Positions 17,001 through 26,502 of a stretch of DNA of 49,430 nt are shown in pieces. The first letter of the stretch is position 1. Every line of letters starts with the position of its first letter. Source of the DNA: Actinomycetota bacterium. GTDB taxonomy: Bacteria > Actinomycetota > Thermoleophilia > Gaiellales > Gaiellaceae. The DNA lies in assembly GCA_003134505.1 (NCBI GenBank), contig PLBK01000021.1, forward strand, positions 75,529-124,958. Reading direction: 5' to 3'. A model generated the notes under the pieces. That model searched no databases. It worked only from the letters and a program-made list of their open reading frames with translations, and had not been told where the DNA came from. A program made the translations under genes and the position numbers.

Positions 17001-17524
17001 GCGCCTAGTCTCTCCAACGCGTCGATCGCGCGCTCGATCTCCGCCAGCCGCGGCCCGGGCGCGTGATGGTCCGAGGGCCGTTCGAGGCCGGGTCGCACGA
17101 TCGACCAGGCGTCCGGCCCGAGCAGCTCCTCGGCTCGTCCGCCGGGCTGGTCGAGCTCGACGGCGCTGTACGCGAGCCGGGCTTCGGCGATGTCGCGCAG
17201 GGTCGGCCGCAGCCGGTAATAGCTGTCGTATGCGCTCTCCATCGCCATCTCGAGCTCGCGCTCGAGCCGCTCGAGCTCGGGCAGGCGCATGTCCTTGCGA
17301 GGCGGGCGGGTGAGCGCCGCATCGATCCGGGAAGGCGTCGGCGCCGGAAACGAGCGGGTGGTCGCCTGTGCGAGCAGCGCCACTCCCAGGCAGCCGAGGA
17401 AGAGCAGGTAGGCCTCGACGGCGTGGCCGCTGTCTCCCGGACGCATGGCGAGGGCAACTGCCAGGCCGACCGTGCCGACCACGGCGGCCGTGGCAGGGGC
17501 GGCCCGGCGCCTCCGGGCGCTCAC
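16997..17524 (-). CDS. Small membrane protein of the MoxR operon
   Basis: A 175-residue protein with two N-terminal membrane helices (about 13-27 and 36-53: AYLLFLGCLGVALLAQA) and a cytoplasmic helical domain rich in Glu and Arg (LPELERLERELEMAMESAYDSYYRLRP, LAEIERAIDALERLGA). The position between DUF4129 and moxR, with overlaps on both sides (GTGA each), shows it belongs to the complex. Such short proteins are regularly found in actinobacterial MoxR-DUF58 loci, but I know of no function. Coiled-coil-like heptads in the tail suggest a contact protein. Confidence 0.75.
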   Translation of the reverse strand: MSARRRRAAPATAAVVGTVGLAVALAMRPGDSGHAVEAYLLFLGCLGVALLAQATTRSFPAPTPSRIDAALTRPPRKDMRLPELERLERELEMAMESAYDSYYRLRPTLRDIAEARLAYSAVELDQPGGRAEELLGPDAWSIVRPGLERPSDHHAPGPRLAEIERAIDALERLGA

Positions 17525-18375
17525 GAGGCGGCCGCCCGCAGCTCGTCCCGCACGGCCACCAGGGCGTCGATCGCCTCGTTCTTCATGCTCTTGTCGATCT
17601 CGTGCGGGCTGAACTTCGCACGCTCGAACAGCGATGTCAGCTTCGAGACGGCTTCAGCGCTCGTGTGCAGGAGCTCACGGAGGACGCGTCCGAGATACTC
17701 GAGCGGAGCCTCGGCGACGGAGCGAGGCAGGCCGGCTCTCGCGAGCGTCCGCTCCATGCGGGCGTACGCGGCGATGACGGCCCGCCGGGGGTCGCGCTCG
17801 GCGAGCAGGTCGTCGAGCGACTCGTCCAGCACGGCCGACAGCTCGGCGGCGACCTCGGCCGGGGTCGGTGTGCGTCTCTGCGGCCGTCGGAACAGGACGT
17901 AGCCGATCGCCACGGCGCCCACGCCGGCGACCGAGAGCACGACGATCGCCGGCAGCCAGTCGAACGGGATCGGCTTGCCCAGCTTGTTGGGCTGGGTCGG
18001 GCCCGTCTTGAGAAGCGGCGAGGTCTGGGCGCTCTTCGGCTTCTGGTTGTGGTTGCCGTGGAAGCGTCCCGCCGCGAAGGCGAACGCGATGAAGAAGACC
18101 ACCATGCCGATCAACACACGCTGGAACTTCTTCTTCCTGCGGGCGTGCGACGGGGGCCGGTCGCCGCGGGTCGAGAGGATCACCCAGGCCGCGACCGGGA
18201 TGCAGAGGACAAAGAGCCCGACGATGCCGACCAGCGCGAACTCCCAGATCAGCTTGGAGCTCAGGCCGTGCGTGGTGCCGCCGCCGGCCGGCGCGTGCGC
18301 GCGGGCCGCGACCGCGACCAGCGCGAGCAGGGCGACGAGCGCCGCTGCGAGCGACAGGTTCCTGCGCGTGGCCAT
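17521..18375 (-). CDS. DUF4129 membrane protein, first gene of the MoxR operon
   Basis: A 284-residue protein with helices at about 8-26, 45-67, 87-101 and 141-161, a basic loop after helix 2 (HARRKKKFQR) and a C-terminal DUF4129 domain (about 172-280) with AVIAAYARMERTLARAGLPR...APLEYLGRVL. The N-terminal helix may be a cleaved signal (ends ARAHA). DUF4129 is commonly linked to MoxR/DUF58 and transglutaminase proteins. ATG 18375 has the -10 box TAACTT seven bases upstream (18383-18388), consistent with a leaderless promoter for the whole run down to 13029. The 62 bases before it, back to the cytX stop, hold nothing else. Confidence 0.85.
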   Translation of the reverse strand: MATRRNLSLAAALVALLALVAVAARAHAPAGGGTTHGLSSKLIWEFALVGIVGLFVLCIPVAAWVILSTRGDRPPSHARRKKKFQRVLIGMVVFFIAFAFAAGRFHGNHNQKPKSAQTSPLLKTGPTQPNKLGKPIPFDWLPAIVVLSVAGVGAVAIGYVLFRRPQRRTPTPAEVAAELSAVLDESLDDLLAERDPRRAVIAAYARMERTLARAGLPRSVAEAPLEYLGRVLRELLHTSAEAVSKLTSLFERAKFSPHEIDKSMKNEAIDALVAVRDELRAAAS

Positions 18376-18382
18376 GCCCGAG

Positions 18383-18388
18383 AAGTTA
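18383..18388 (-). promoter_or_regulatory. -10 box of the DUF4129-MoxR-DUF58 operon (leaderless)
   Basis: TAACTT on the minus strand, seven bases before ATG 18375, in the short gap after cytX. Confidence 0.45.
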
Positions 18389-18437
18389 GACGACGTCCCG
18401 CCCGACAAGTAGGGACCGGACTCGAGCCGATGAGCCG

Positions 18438-19787
18438 TCAGGCTTCGGCGAGCGCGCCGCGGGACCGCGGGCGCCGGACCAGGAGCGCGCCCAGCGCGGC
18501 GAGCGCGAAGGCCGCGCCGAAGGCGGGCAGCGAGGCCGTGAGGCTGTCGTGGCCCGGGTGCGTGTGATCGACGAGCGACTTCCACCAGTGGGGCCCCGAC
18601 GGCGACAGCCACTGGTAGAGGCCGAAGCCGACGAGCCAGGCGGCGATCTGCTCGATGCGGAACGCGGGCGCTTCGAACAGGTCCCGCGGCGCGTAGTGCG
18701 CGCCCGCCACGAGCCAGTCGGCGAGCAGCACGCCGAACAGCGGAACGAAGAACGAGCCGAGCAGATAGAGGAAGTCCTGGTAGTTGCCGAGGTTGAGCGC
18801 GAGCGCAAGGGCCGTCGCCGCCGCGGAGACGAGCGTGATCAGCAGCCGCTGCGACACCCGTGGCACGAGGTTCTGGATCGACACGGCCGTCGAGTAGATG
18901 TCCGCGAACGCCTTCTCGCTCTCGTCGATCGTGATCGCCGCCAGCGCCAGGAACGCCACGCCTCCCGCGGCCGCGACCGCGGTGGGCAGCGCCTGCGCGT
19001 CCGAGACGCCGCGGGCCAGCACGATCAGGATCCCGAGCCCGATGCACCAGATCGTCGGCACGAGATAGCCGATGCCCGCGCCCCAGCACGCACCCTTCCG
19101 GGAGCGCGAGAACCGGGTGTAGTCGGCTGCGAGCGGTGTCCACGAGACGACGCTTCCGATCACGAGGTCGACCGCCTCGCCGAAGGTGGGGAAGCCGCCC
19201 GTTCCGGGCCTGGCCCAGAAGGCGTGCAGGTTCGACTTCGAGACCGCCCAGTAGGTCAGGTAGGCCATCGCGAAGACGAGCGCCCAGGACGCGAACTTGC
19301 GCAGGTAGCGCCGCACGAAGCCGATCGGCCCCAGCATCCCGAGGCCCCAGCTCACGGCCCCGAACACGATCGTCCAGAGCCACTTGCCTTCCCAGTGGAA
19401 GAGGTGCCTGGAGAGCGCGCCGGCGGCCGTCGCGATGATGATCAGCTCGAAGGTCGACCAGCCGACGTTCTGCGCGACGTTGAGCACCGTCGGGCCGTAG
19501 GAGCCGCGCTTGCCGAGCGGCGCACGCAGGACGACCATTCCCGGCACGCGCGCGTCGGCGCCGATCAGCGCGGCCAACGCGAGCAGCGCGTTGCCGGCGA
19601 TCGCCCCGACCACGATCGCGAGCAGCGCGTCGCGCAGCGAGAGCGCCGGGACGAGCAGCGCGCCGATCACGATCACGAGCAGCGAGACGGACAGGTTCCC
19701 CCAGAGCAGGAGCGAGTCGAAGAAGCCGAGCACGCGCAGCTCGTCGGGAACGGGCTCGATGCCCCACGGTGGTGTCTTCGAGTCCAG
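18438..19787 (-). CDS. cytX: NCS1-family permease under TPP control, CytX-like (HMP/thiamine precursor uptake)
   Basis: A transporter of about 449 residues with some twelve hydrophobic segments. NCS1 hallmarks include LGFFDSLLLWGNLSVSLLVIVIGALLVP, NVGWSTFELIIIA and LAADYTRFSRS. The TPP riboswitch directly upstream points to the thiamine pyrimidine precursor (hydroxymethylpyrimidine), as for CytX. A GTG at 19733 would cut off the conserved N-terminal NCS1 block TPPWGIEPVPDELRVLGFFDS. That block is present in frame, and the only usable codon before it is CTG 19787, four bases after AAGGGAGG. I therefore place the start at this CTG (LDSKTPPWGIEP); the stop is certain, the start an inference. Stand-alone gene. 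Confidence 0.85.
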   Translation of the reverse strand: MDSKTPPWGIEPVPDELRVLGFFDSLLLWGNLSVSLLVIVIGALLVPALSLRDALLAIVVGAIAGNALLALAALIGADARVPGMVVLRAPLGKRGSYGPTVLNVAQNVGWSTFELIIIATAAGALSRHLFHWEGKWLWTIVFGAVSWGLGMLGPIGFVRRYLRKFASWALVFAMAYLTYWAVSKSNLHAFWARPGTGGFPTFGEAVDLVIGSVVSWTPLAADYTRFSRSRKGACWGAGIGYLVPTIWCIGLGILIVLARGVSDAQALPTAVAAAGGVAFLALAAITIDESEKAFADIYSTAVSIQNLVPRVSQRLLITLVSAAATALALALNLGNYQDFLYLLGSFFVPLFGVLLADWLVAGAHYAPRDLFEAPAFRIEQIAAWLVGFGLYQWLSPSGPHWWKSLVDHTHPGHDSLTASLPAFGAAFALAALGALLVRRPRSRGALAEA

Positions 19788-19791
19788 TCGG

Positions 19792-19875
19792 CCTCCCTTC
19801 GCCGGTACTAGCCGGATCAGGTTCGACGGGTGTGTTCTCAGCCCCGGACCGGCCGGGGCACCCCGGTAGGAGAGA
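19792..19875 (-). promoter_or_regulatory. TPP riboswitch (THI element)
   Basis: Read on the minus strand, the segment contains the conserved THI-box elements in order: CCGGGGTGCC, GGGGCTGAGA, ACCCGTCGAACCTGATCCGG, CTAGTACCGGCGAAGGGA. These are the pyrimidine- and pyrophosphate-sensing arms of the TPP aptamer. The closing 3' strand GCGAAGGGAGG includes the Shine-Dalgarno of cytX, so TPP binding would hide the ribosome site (translational control). It starts right after the divergent region's small gene. Confidence 0.96.
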
Positions 19876-19877
19876 CT

Positions 19878-20201
19878 CTAGACGACCGGTTCGGCGAGCA
19901 GGTGCACGAGCAGCGCGCGCAGAGAGCCGAGGCCGCAGGACAGACGGCGACGCGCGCGGACACCCTCCACGGCGCGCAGCACGGTGCGCTGATCGTCCTC
20001 GTCGAGAGAGACGGCGCAGGCACGGGTGAGCCCGCAGATGATGCTCTCGGCCGTCGCCGCCGCCGTTCGGTGGCGAGCCGTCGGCAGTCGGGCGAGCTCT
20101 CCCAGCAGGAGCTGCGCGTCGAGCGGCGAGATCGTCTGTCGCTGTTCGCCGAGGTCGATGACGACGGGCCGCACGTGGTAGGCGAAGTTCCAGTCGTCCA
20201 T
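19878..20201 (-). CDS. Small hypothetical protein
   Basis: A 107-residue soluble protein beginning MDDWNFAYHVRPVVIDLGEQRQTISPLDAQLLLGELARLP and ending with a helical RAVEGVRARRRLSCGLGSLRALLVHLLAEPVV. The frame extends further upstream to 20312, but the extra 37 residues are Arg/Pro/His-rich and unconvincing, so ATG 20201 is preferred. There is no membrane segment or signal. It lies between the TPP riboswitch and the ferritin-like gene, which is divergent. Family unknown; the start MDDWNFAYHVRP is the most characteristic part. Confidence 0.6.
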   Translation of the reverse strand: MDDWNFAYHVRPVVIDLGEQRQTISPLDAQLLLGELARLPTARHRTAAATAESIICGLTRACAVSLDEDDQRTVLRAVEGVRARRRLSCGLGSLRALLVHLLAEPVV

Positions 20202-20317
20202 GCGCTGAGCCGAAGCAGTCACGGTCTCAGCGTGAGCGCGGAGCGGCCGGTGGCATCCCCCGGGCGAGGGATCCTTGGCACTGCGCTTGAACAACACGCC
20301 TAGGAAATACATAGGTG

Positions 20318-20323
20318 TATGAT
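20318..20323 (+). promoter_or_regulatory. -10 box of the ferritin-like/mod operon (leaderless)
   Basis: TATGAT followed by CAGAGC and then ATG 20330. It is preceded by an imperfect inverted repeat CCTAGGAAATACATAGG (20299-20315), a candidate operator. The 128 bases from 20202 to 20329 hold nothing else that I can see. Confidence 0.5.
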
Positions 20324-20329
20324 CAGAGC

Positions 20330-20923
20330 ATGCAGACGATGTCGCGACGGCAGGCGCTTGGCGTTGCGCTGGGGACGTTCGGCGGACTCGCGCTCCCTGC
20401 GGGCGCCGCCCGAGCGGCGGTGGCGAGCGTTCCGCCGACGGAGGCCGATCTCGCGCAGCTCCGGCTCGCGCTCGGCACCGAGCTGCTCGGGATCGAGTTC
20501 TATCGCCGCGCGCAGGCGTCCGGTCGTTTCCCTGCGCACCGGGTCCGGGACCTTCGGCGGGCGCTCGCCAACGAGCAGCAGCACCTGGACGCTGTGTCGG
20601 CCCCGCTCGCGGCCGCCGGCCAGACCGTTCCGACCGCGGACGACTTCGACATCGCCTTCCCGGCGCCCGCGTTCTCGTCGCGGCTGCGCATCGCGGAGCT
20701 CGGCATCGAGCTCGAGACGGCGTTCCTCGGCGCCTACCTCGGCGCCGCCGCCTCGCTCAGCGACCCGGGCCTCGCCGCCACCGCAGCCCGCATCGCGGCG
20801 AGCCAGTCCCAGCATCTGGCGCTCCACTGGACGATCGCCGACAGCCGTCCGGTCGGGCTCGCGTTCCCGGTTGCTCTCGACGTCGAGCAGGTCTCGGCCG
20901 TGCTCGACAGGTACCTGACGTGA
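20330..20923 (+). CDS. Exported ferritin-like protein with Tat-type signal
   Basis: A 197-residue protein. The leader MQTMSRRQALGVALGTFGGLALPAGAARA has a twin arginine followed by a hydrophobic stretch and AxA, a Tat-like signal. The mature part is a four-helix ferritin-like bundle with metal-ligand candidates Glu51/Glu56 (GTELLGIEFYRRA), Glu82 and His85 (NEQQH, an ExxH motif) and ELETAFLGAYL. The last helix has SQSQH, where Gln replaces the expected Glu, so the second half-site is weaker. It belongs to the family of exported ferritin-like proteins of unknown role. The stop overlaps the GTG of the regulator gene (GTGA). Promoter -10 TATGAT lies six bases before ATG 20330; an alternative start is ATG 20339. 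Confidence 0.78.
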   Translation: MQTMSRRQALGVALGTFGGLALPAGAARAAVASVPPTEADLAQLRLALGTELLGIEFYRRAQASGRFPAHRVRDLRRALANEQQHLDAVSAPLAAAGQTVPTADDFDIAFPAPAFSSRLRIAELGIELETAFLGAYLGAAASLSDPGLAATAARIAASQSQHLALHWTIADSRPVGLAFPVALDVEQVSAVLDRYLT

Positions 20924-21297
20924 GCGGCAAGGAGTCCTATACCGCCGGCGAGGCAACGAGGGCGCTCGGGATCAGTCTCGACACGCTCCGCCGCTGGGAC
21001 CGGGAGGGCCTGATCCGCGTGAGCCGCGACCGGGCCAACCGCAGGTTGATCCCCGCGGCGGAGATCGAGCGGCTGCGCGGGGTCGAGCCGCACACGCTGA
21101 GCGCCAGGAACCGCTTCCGCGGCGTCGTGCAGCAGGTCGAGATCGAGGGCCTGCTCGCCCGCATCGAGATCGAGGTGACCGAGCCGGTGCGCGTCGTCGC
21201 GATCATCACACGCGAGTCCGCGGAGGAGCTGGAGCTCAAGCCCGGGATGAGCGCGGCCGGCGTCGTCAAGGCCACCTCGGTGATGGTGGAGCGATGA
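20920..21297 (+). CDS. HTH (MerR/excisionase-like) plus Mop/TOBE-domain molybdate-responsive regulator
   Basis: A 125-residue protein: N-terminal winged-helix HTH (about 5-55, YTAGEATRALGISLDTLRRWDREGLIRVSRDRANRRLI) joined to a single Mop/TOBE domain (about 58-125, SARNRFRGVVQQVEIEGLLARIEIE...AEELELKPGMSAAGVVKATSVMVER). The Mop domain binds molybdate or tungstate oxyanions. Together with modABC directly downstream, it is a compact ModE-like sensor in which a MerR-type HTH replaces the ModE one. GTG 20920 overlaps the upstream stop. Its own stop at 21295-21297 overlaps an ATG 21294 that opens the modA frame. Confidence 0.88.
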   Translation: MSGKESYTAGEATRALGISLDTLRRWDREGLIRVSRDRANRRLIPAAEIERLRGVEPHTLSARNRFRGVVQQVEIEGLLARIEIEVTEPVRVVAIITRESAEELELKPGMSAAGVVKATSVMVER

Positions 21298-22199
21298 GCG
21301 CTCGCGGCCGTGGCCGGCGGTGGCTCCCGCCGGGCGAAGCCCGGCTCCGCCACCGCCTGACGTCGCTGGCCGCAGGATGCTGCGCCCGCGGCGCTCGGCC
21401 GTACGTCACGGTACTGTCCTCCCGCCGCGGGCTTGCCTCCTTTGCCAGCGACGCCCCACGACCCCGAGCGCGCGGGATTGCGCTCGTCGCGGCGCTCCTC
21501 GGCCTGCTTGCCTTTCCCGTCGCGGCGAGCGTCGGCGCGAACCAGATCACCGTGTTCGCCGCGGCTTCGCTCACCGACGTGTTCCCGAAGATCGACCCGG
21601 GCCAGCGTTACAGCTTCGCCGGGTCCGATCAGCTCGCGTTCCAGATCCAGCAGGGCGCGCCGGCCGACGTCTACGCGGCCGCCAGCCCCAAGTATCCCGA
21701 CCAGCTGTACGCGCAAGGGCTCGTTCTCAAGCCGGTCGTCTTCGCCACGAACAAGCTGATCCTGCTGCTTCCCGCGTCGAACCCGGCCGGCATCACCTCG
21801 GTCTTCGACCTGCAGCGCCCCGGGATCAAGCTGGTGATCGGCCAGAAAGGCGTGCCGATCGGGGATTACACGCGCACGATCCTCAAGAACCTCGGGCTCT
21901 CGAGCGTGCTCTCGAACGTGGTCAGCCAGGAGACCGATGTGAAGGGCATCGTCGGCAAGGTCGTGCTCGGCCAGGCGGACGCCGGCTTCGTCTACGTGAC
22001 CGATGCCAAGCCCGTTGCCGGCAAGGTGAAGATCGTCCGGCTTCCGGGCTGGGCGCAGCCCAAGGTCAAGTACGAGCTCGCCGTCGTCAAAGCGAGTCAC
22101 AACCAGGCCGCGGCGCAGGCGTTCGTCAAGAAGGTGCTCGCGAAGCCGGGTCGGACGGCGCTGGCGGCTGCGGGCTTCGGGCTCCCCAAGAAGCCATGA
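21294..22199 (+). CDS. modA: Molybdate-binding protein ModA (start uncertain)
   Basis: Periplasmic substrate-binding protein for molybdate/tungstate. The core begins after the signal peptide GIALVAALLGLLAFPVAASVGA with NQITVFAAASLTDVFPKI, then SFAGSDQLAFQIQQGAPADVYAAAS and GYVTDAKPV-type segments, ending LAAAGFGLPKKP, all typical of ModA. The frame opens with ATG 21294 (overlapping the regulator stop). That gives 61 Arg/Pro-rich residues encoded by the strongly folded segment 21316-21453, which I think is untranslated or regulatory. No ATG, GTG or TTG occurs in frame between the fold and the signal peptide; the only candidate is ATT 21477, just at GIALVAALLG. So either a rare ATT start, or a true leader translation from 21294. 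The stop overlaps the modB ATG. Confidence 0.87.
   Translation: MSARGRGRRWLPPGEARLRHRLTSLAAGCCARGARPYVTVLSSRRGLASFASDAPRPRARGIALVAALLGLLAFPVAASVGANQITVFAAASLTDVFPKIDPGQRYSFAGSDQLAFQIQQGAPADVYAAASPKYPDQLYAQGLVLKPVVFATNKLILLLPASNPAGITSVFDLQRPGIKLVIGQKGVPIGDYTRTILKNLGLSSVLSNVVSQETDVKGIVGKVVLGQADAGFVYVTDAKPVAGKVKIVRLPGWAQPKVKYELAVVKASHNQAAAQAFVKKVLAKPGRTALAAAGFGLPKKP
21316..21453 (+). promoter_or_regulatory. Strongly folded RNA before modA, candidate Moco-type riboswitch
   Basis: Perfect nested helices are visible. Hairpin A: GGCGGTGGC (21316-21324) with GCCACCGCC (21349-21357), capped by GCCGGGC-GAA-GCCCGGC (21329-21345). Then a closed unit: CGTCGCTGGC (21361-21370) with GCCAGCGACG (21444-21453), ten pairs. 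Inside it lie GCAG-GATG-CTGC (21372-21383) and CCCGCGGCG (21385-21393) pairing with CGCCGCGGG (21423-21431), which encloses CCGT/ACGG. Repeated CTCC segments sit at the junctions. The location between a Mop-domain regulator and modA is the usual place of a Moco/Tuco aptamer. The fold is seen directly; identity as Moco RNA is inferred. Confidence 0.6.
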
Positions 22200-23020
22200 C
22201 CCGCGGCTTCACCGCCGTGCTCGTCGCCGCGACGGCGCTCGCGCTCGCGTTCCTGCTGCTCCCGGTCGTCGCCATCTTCCTGCGCGTGTCGCCCGGCCAC
22301 CTGTTCGCGCAGCTCGACAACCCCGTCGCACGGGACGCGCTGCTCGTCAGCCTGAAGACGAACGTGGTCGCCGAAGCGCTGATCCTGCTGGTCGGGACGC
22401 CGGCCGCCTACTTCCTCGCCAACAACCGATTCCGGGGGCGGGCGCTCGTGATCACGGCGATCGAGCTGCCGCTCGTCCTGCCTCCTGCCGTGGCAGGCAT
22501 CGCGTTGCTCGCGACTTTCGGGCGCTTCCAGCTGCTCGGCGGCACCCTCCACTGGCTCGGGATCGACATCGGGTTCACGCAGGCCGCCGTCGTGCTCGCG
22601 ATCCTGTTCGTCGCCAGCCCGTTCTACCTCCGCCAGGCCATTTCCGCGTTCGAGGCCGTCGACCGGCCGCTGCTCGACGCTGCGCGGACGCTCGGCGCCC
22701 GGCCGCACCGCGTCTTCTTCCGGGTTGCGTTGCCCCTTGCGCTCGGCGGCCTCGGCGCCGGGGCCGCCCTCGCGTTCGCCCGGGCGCTCGGCGAGTTCGG
22801 CGCCACGATCATGTTCGCTGGCAGCCTGCGCGGTGTCACGCAGACCCTTCCGCTCGCCATCTACGCCGAGTTCGACCTCAACTTCGACGTGGCGCTCGCC
22901 ATGGGCGCGCTGCTCGTGATCGTCAGCGGCACGATCCTGCTCGCTGTCAAGCTCCTGCCGAGATGGATGCGCTCCGGCTCGACTTCCTCGCTCCCCTTCG
23001 CGCCTTCGATCTCGAGCTAG
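22196..23020 (+). CDS. modB: Molybdate ABC transporter permease ModB
   Basis: A 274-residue inner-membrane permease of the ModB/CysT type with about six helices (TALALAFLLLPVVAIFL, ALILLVGTPAAYFLAN, LVITAIELPLVLPPAVAGIALLATF, ...). The cytoplasmic EAA loop is EAVDRPLLDAARTLGARPHRVFFRVALPLALGGLGAG, and FARALGEFGATIMFAGSLRGVTQTLP is the block specific for molybdate/sulfate permeases. ATG 22196 overlaps the modA stop; the 3' end overlaps modC by 58 bases. Part of modABC, imports molybdate (or tungstate) for the Mo/W enzymes, of which formate dehydrogenase (44155-46857) is in this window. Confidence 0.93.
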   Translation: MTRGFTAVLVAATALALAFLLLPVVAIFLRVSPGHLFAQLDNPVARDALLVSLKTNVVAEALILLVGTPAAYFLANNRFRGRALVITAIELPLVLPPAVAGIALLATFGRFQLLGGTLHWLGIDIGFTQAAVVLAILFVASPFYLRQAISAFEAVDRPLLDAARTLGARPHRVFFRVALPLALGGLGAGAALAFARALGEFGATIMFAGSLRGVTQTLPLAIYAEFDLNFDVALAMGALLVIVSGTILLAVKLLPRWMRSGSTSSLPFAPSISS

Positions 23021-23994
23021 CGCTCGAGGTCGGACGCGAGACGGTGGCGCTGGTCGGGCCGTCGGGCGCCGGCAAGTCGACCGTGCTGCGCGCGATCGCC
23101 GGCCTGCACCGACCGAGCCGCGGCTCCGTGCGGTTCGGCGACGAGACCTGGTTCGACGCCGATCGCGGCATCGACCTGCCGCCGGAGCAGCGGTCGGTCG
23201 GCCTCGTCTTCCAGGAGTACGCGCTGTTCCCGCACCTGAGCGTCCGGAAGAACGTCGAGTTCGGCGGCCGGGACCGGGTCGACGAGCTGCTCGAGCGGTT
23301 CCGGATCGCCCACCTCGCCGACGTGCGCCCGGGCGCGATCTCGGGCGGCGAGCGCCAGCGGGTCGCGCTCGCTCGAGCACTCGCCCGCGATCCGAAGGTG
23401 CTCCTCCTCGACGAGCCCCTCTCCGCCCTCGACGCCCACACGAAGTCGCGAGTGCGCGCCGAGCTCCACGAGCTGCTCGGAGCCTGCGCGCTGCCGACGA
23501 TCCTGGTCACGCACGACTTCGAGGACGCCGCCGCGCTCGCCGACCGCGTGGGCGTGCTCGCCGCCGGCCGGCTCGTGCAGCTCGCCTCGCCGGCGGATCT
23601 CGTCGCCTCGCCTGCCGACCCCTTCGTGGCCGGCCTAACGGGCGCCAACCTGCTGCGCGGGCAGGCGCGCCCGGCGGCGGGCGGGCTCACCGAGGTGACG
23701 CTCGAGGACGGCGTGCGCCTCTACTCGGTCGACGAGGCCACAGGCGAGGTCGTCGCGGTCGTCTACCCGTGGGAGATCTCGCTCGCCCGCGTCGCCGCCG
23801 CCGACTCGGCCCTGAACCACGTGGCGGGAGAGGTGCGGTCGATCGTCGCCGTCGGCAACCGCGTCAGGGTGCGCATCGGCCCGCTGACGGCCGAGGTGAC
23901 AGCGTCCTCGCTGGAGCGCCTCGGGCTCGAGCCGGGCCAGCACGCGGTCGCGACGTTCAAGGCGACGGGAACCCGGCTCGTCTCGGGTGCCTGA
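22963..23994 (+). CDS. modC: Molybdate ABC transporter ATPase ModC
   Basis: A 343-residue ATPase: Walker A GPSGAGKST (32-40), Q-loop VGLVFQEYALFPHLSV, signature ISGGERQRVALARAL, Walker B VLLLDEPLSALD and H-loop VTHDFED. A C-terminal TOBE/Mop-like domain (about 225-343, VRSIVAVGNRVRVRIGPLTAEVTASSLERLGLEPGQHAVATFKATGTRLV) is characteristic of ModC and can bind oxyanions. ATG 22963 lies inside the end of modB, a 58-base overlap, as often seen in this operon type. The last gene of the ferritin-like/regulator/modABC run, followed by a strong hairpin. Confidence 0.93.
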   Translation: MDALRLDFLAPLRAFDLELALEVGRETVALVGPSGAGKSTVLRAIAGLHRPSRGSVRFGDETWFDADRGIDLPPEQRSVGLVFQEYALFPHLSVRKNVEFGGRDRVDELLERFRIAHLADVRPGAISGGERQRVALARALARDPKVLLLDEPLSALDAHTKSRVRAELHELLGACALPTILVTHDFEDAAALADRVGVLAAGRLVQLASPADLVASPADPFVAGLTGANLLRGQARPAAGGLTEVTLEDGVRLYSVDEATGEVVAVVYPWEISLARVAAADSALNHVAGEVRSIVAVGNRVRVRIGPLTAEVTASSLERLGLEPGQHAVATFKATGTRLVSGA

Positions 23995-24010
23995 GCTCCG
24001 GAGGTGGAAG

Positions 24011-24039
24011 GGGAGCGCGGGGCCGCAGTCCGCGCTCCC
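24011..24039. terminator. Strong hairpin between convergent modC and csoR
   Basis: GGGAGCGCGG (24011-24020) pairs perfectly with CCGCGCTCCC (24030-24039), nine-base loop, 17 bases after the modC stop. It lacks a long T-run, but CTCTCT follows on the plus side. It is placed to end transcripts from both convergent units. Confidence 0.65.
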
Positions 24040-24102
24040 TCTCTGACCTGAGCTTGAGACGGGCCGGGCACGGTTGATATCCCCCGTAGGAGTGTTCCGC
24101 GC

Positions 24103-24395
24103 TCAGCGAGCGCGGGCGAAGCGGTGGACGGCCTCGAGCAGCTCCTTGCTCTTCTTGTCCGCTTCGGCCTCGTCGCCGGAGGCGAGCGCTCCGGCCACGC
24201 AGTGCTGGACGTGGTCGTCGAGAATCCGGAACGCGAGGCTCTCGAGCGCGGTCGTGACGGCGCTGAGCTGGGTCAGGACGTCGATGCAGTAGCGGTCCTC
24301 CTCGAGCATGCGCTCGATCCCGCGCACCTGCCCCTCGATCCGGTGCAGGCGCTTGATCAGCGCCGCCTTGTTCTCGGTGTAGCCAGGGCTCGTGC

Positions 24396-24399
<4 letters not shown>
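24103..24399 (-). CDS. csoR: Copper-sensing repressor CsoR
   Basis: A 98-residue all-helical DUF156 repressor. The Cu(I) ligand set of CsoR is complete: Cys38 (RYCIDVL), His63 and Cys67 (DDHVQHC), with the N-terminal Arg-rich DNA contact helix [22 protein letters not shown]. Cu(I) binding releases it from DNA. ATG 24399 overlaps the copA stop (ATGA), so it is made from the copA transcript, and the matching operator lies in the copA promoter (26506-26522), a closed negative-feedback loop. Confidence 0.94.
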
Positions 24400-26495
<2,096 letters not shown>

Positions 26496-26502
26496 GTTGA
26501 CC

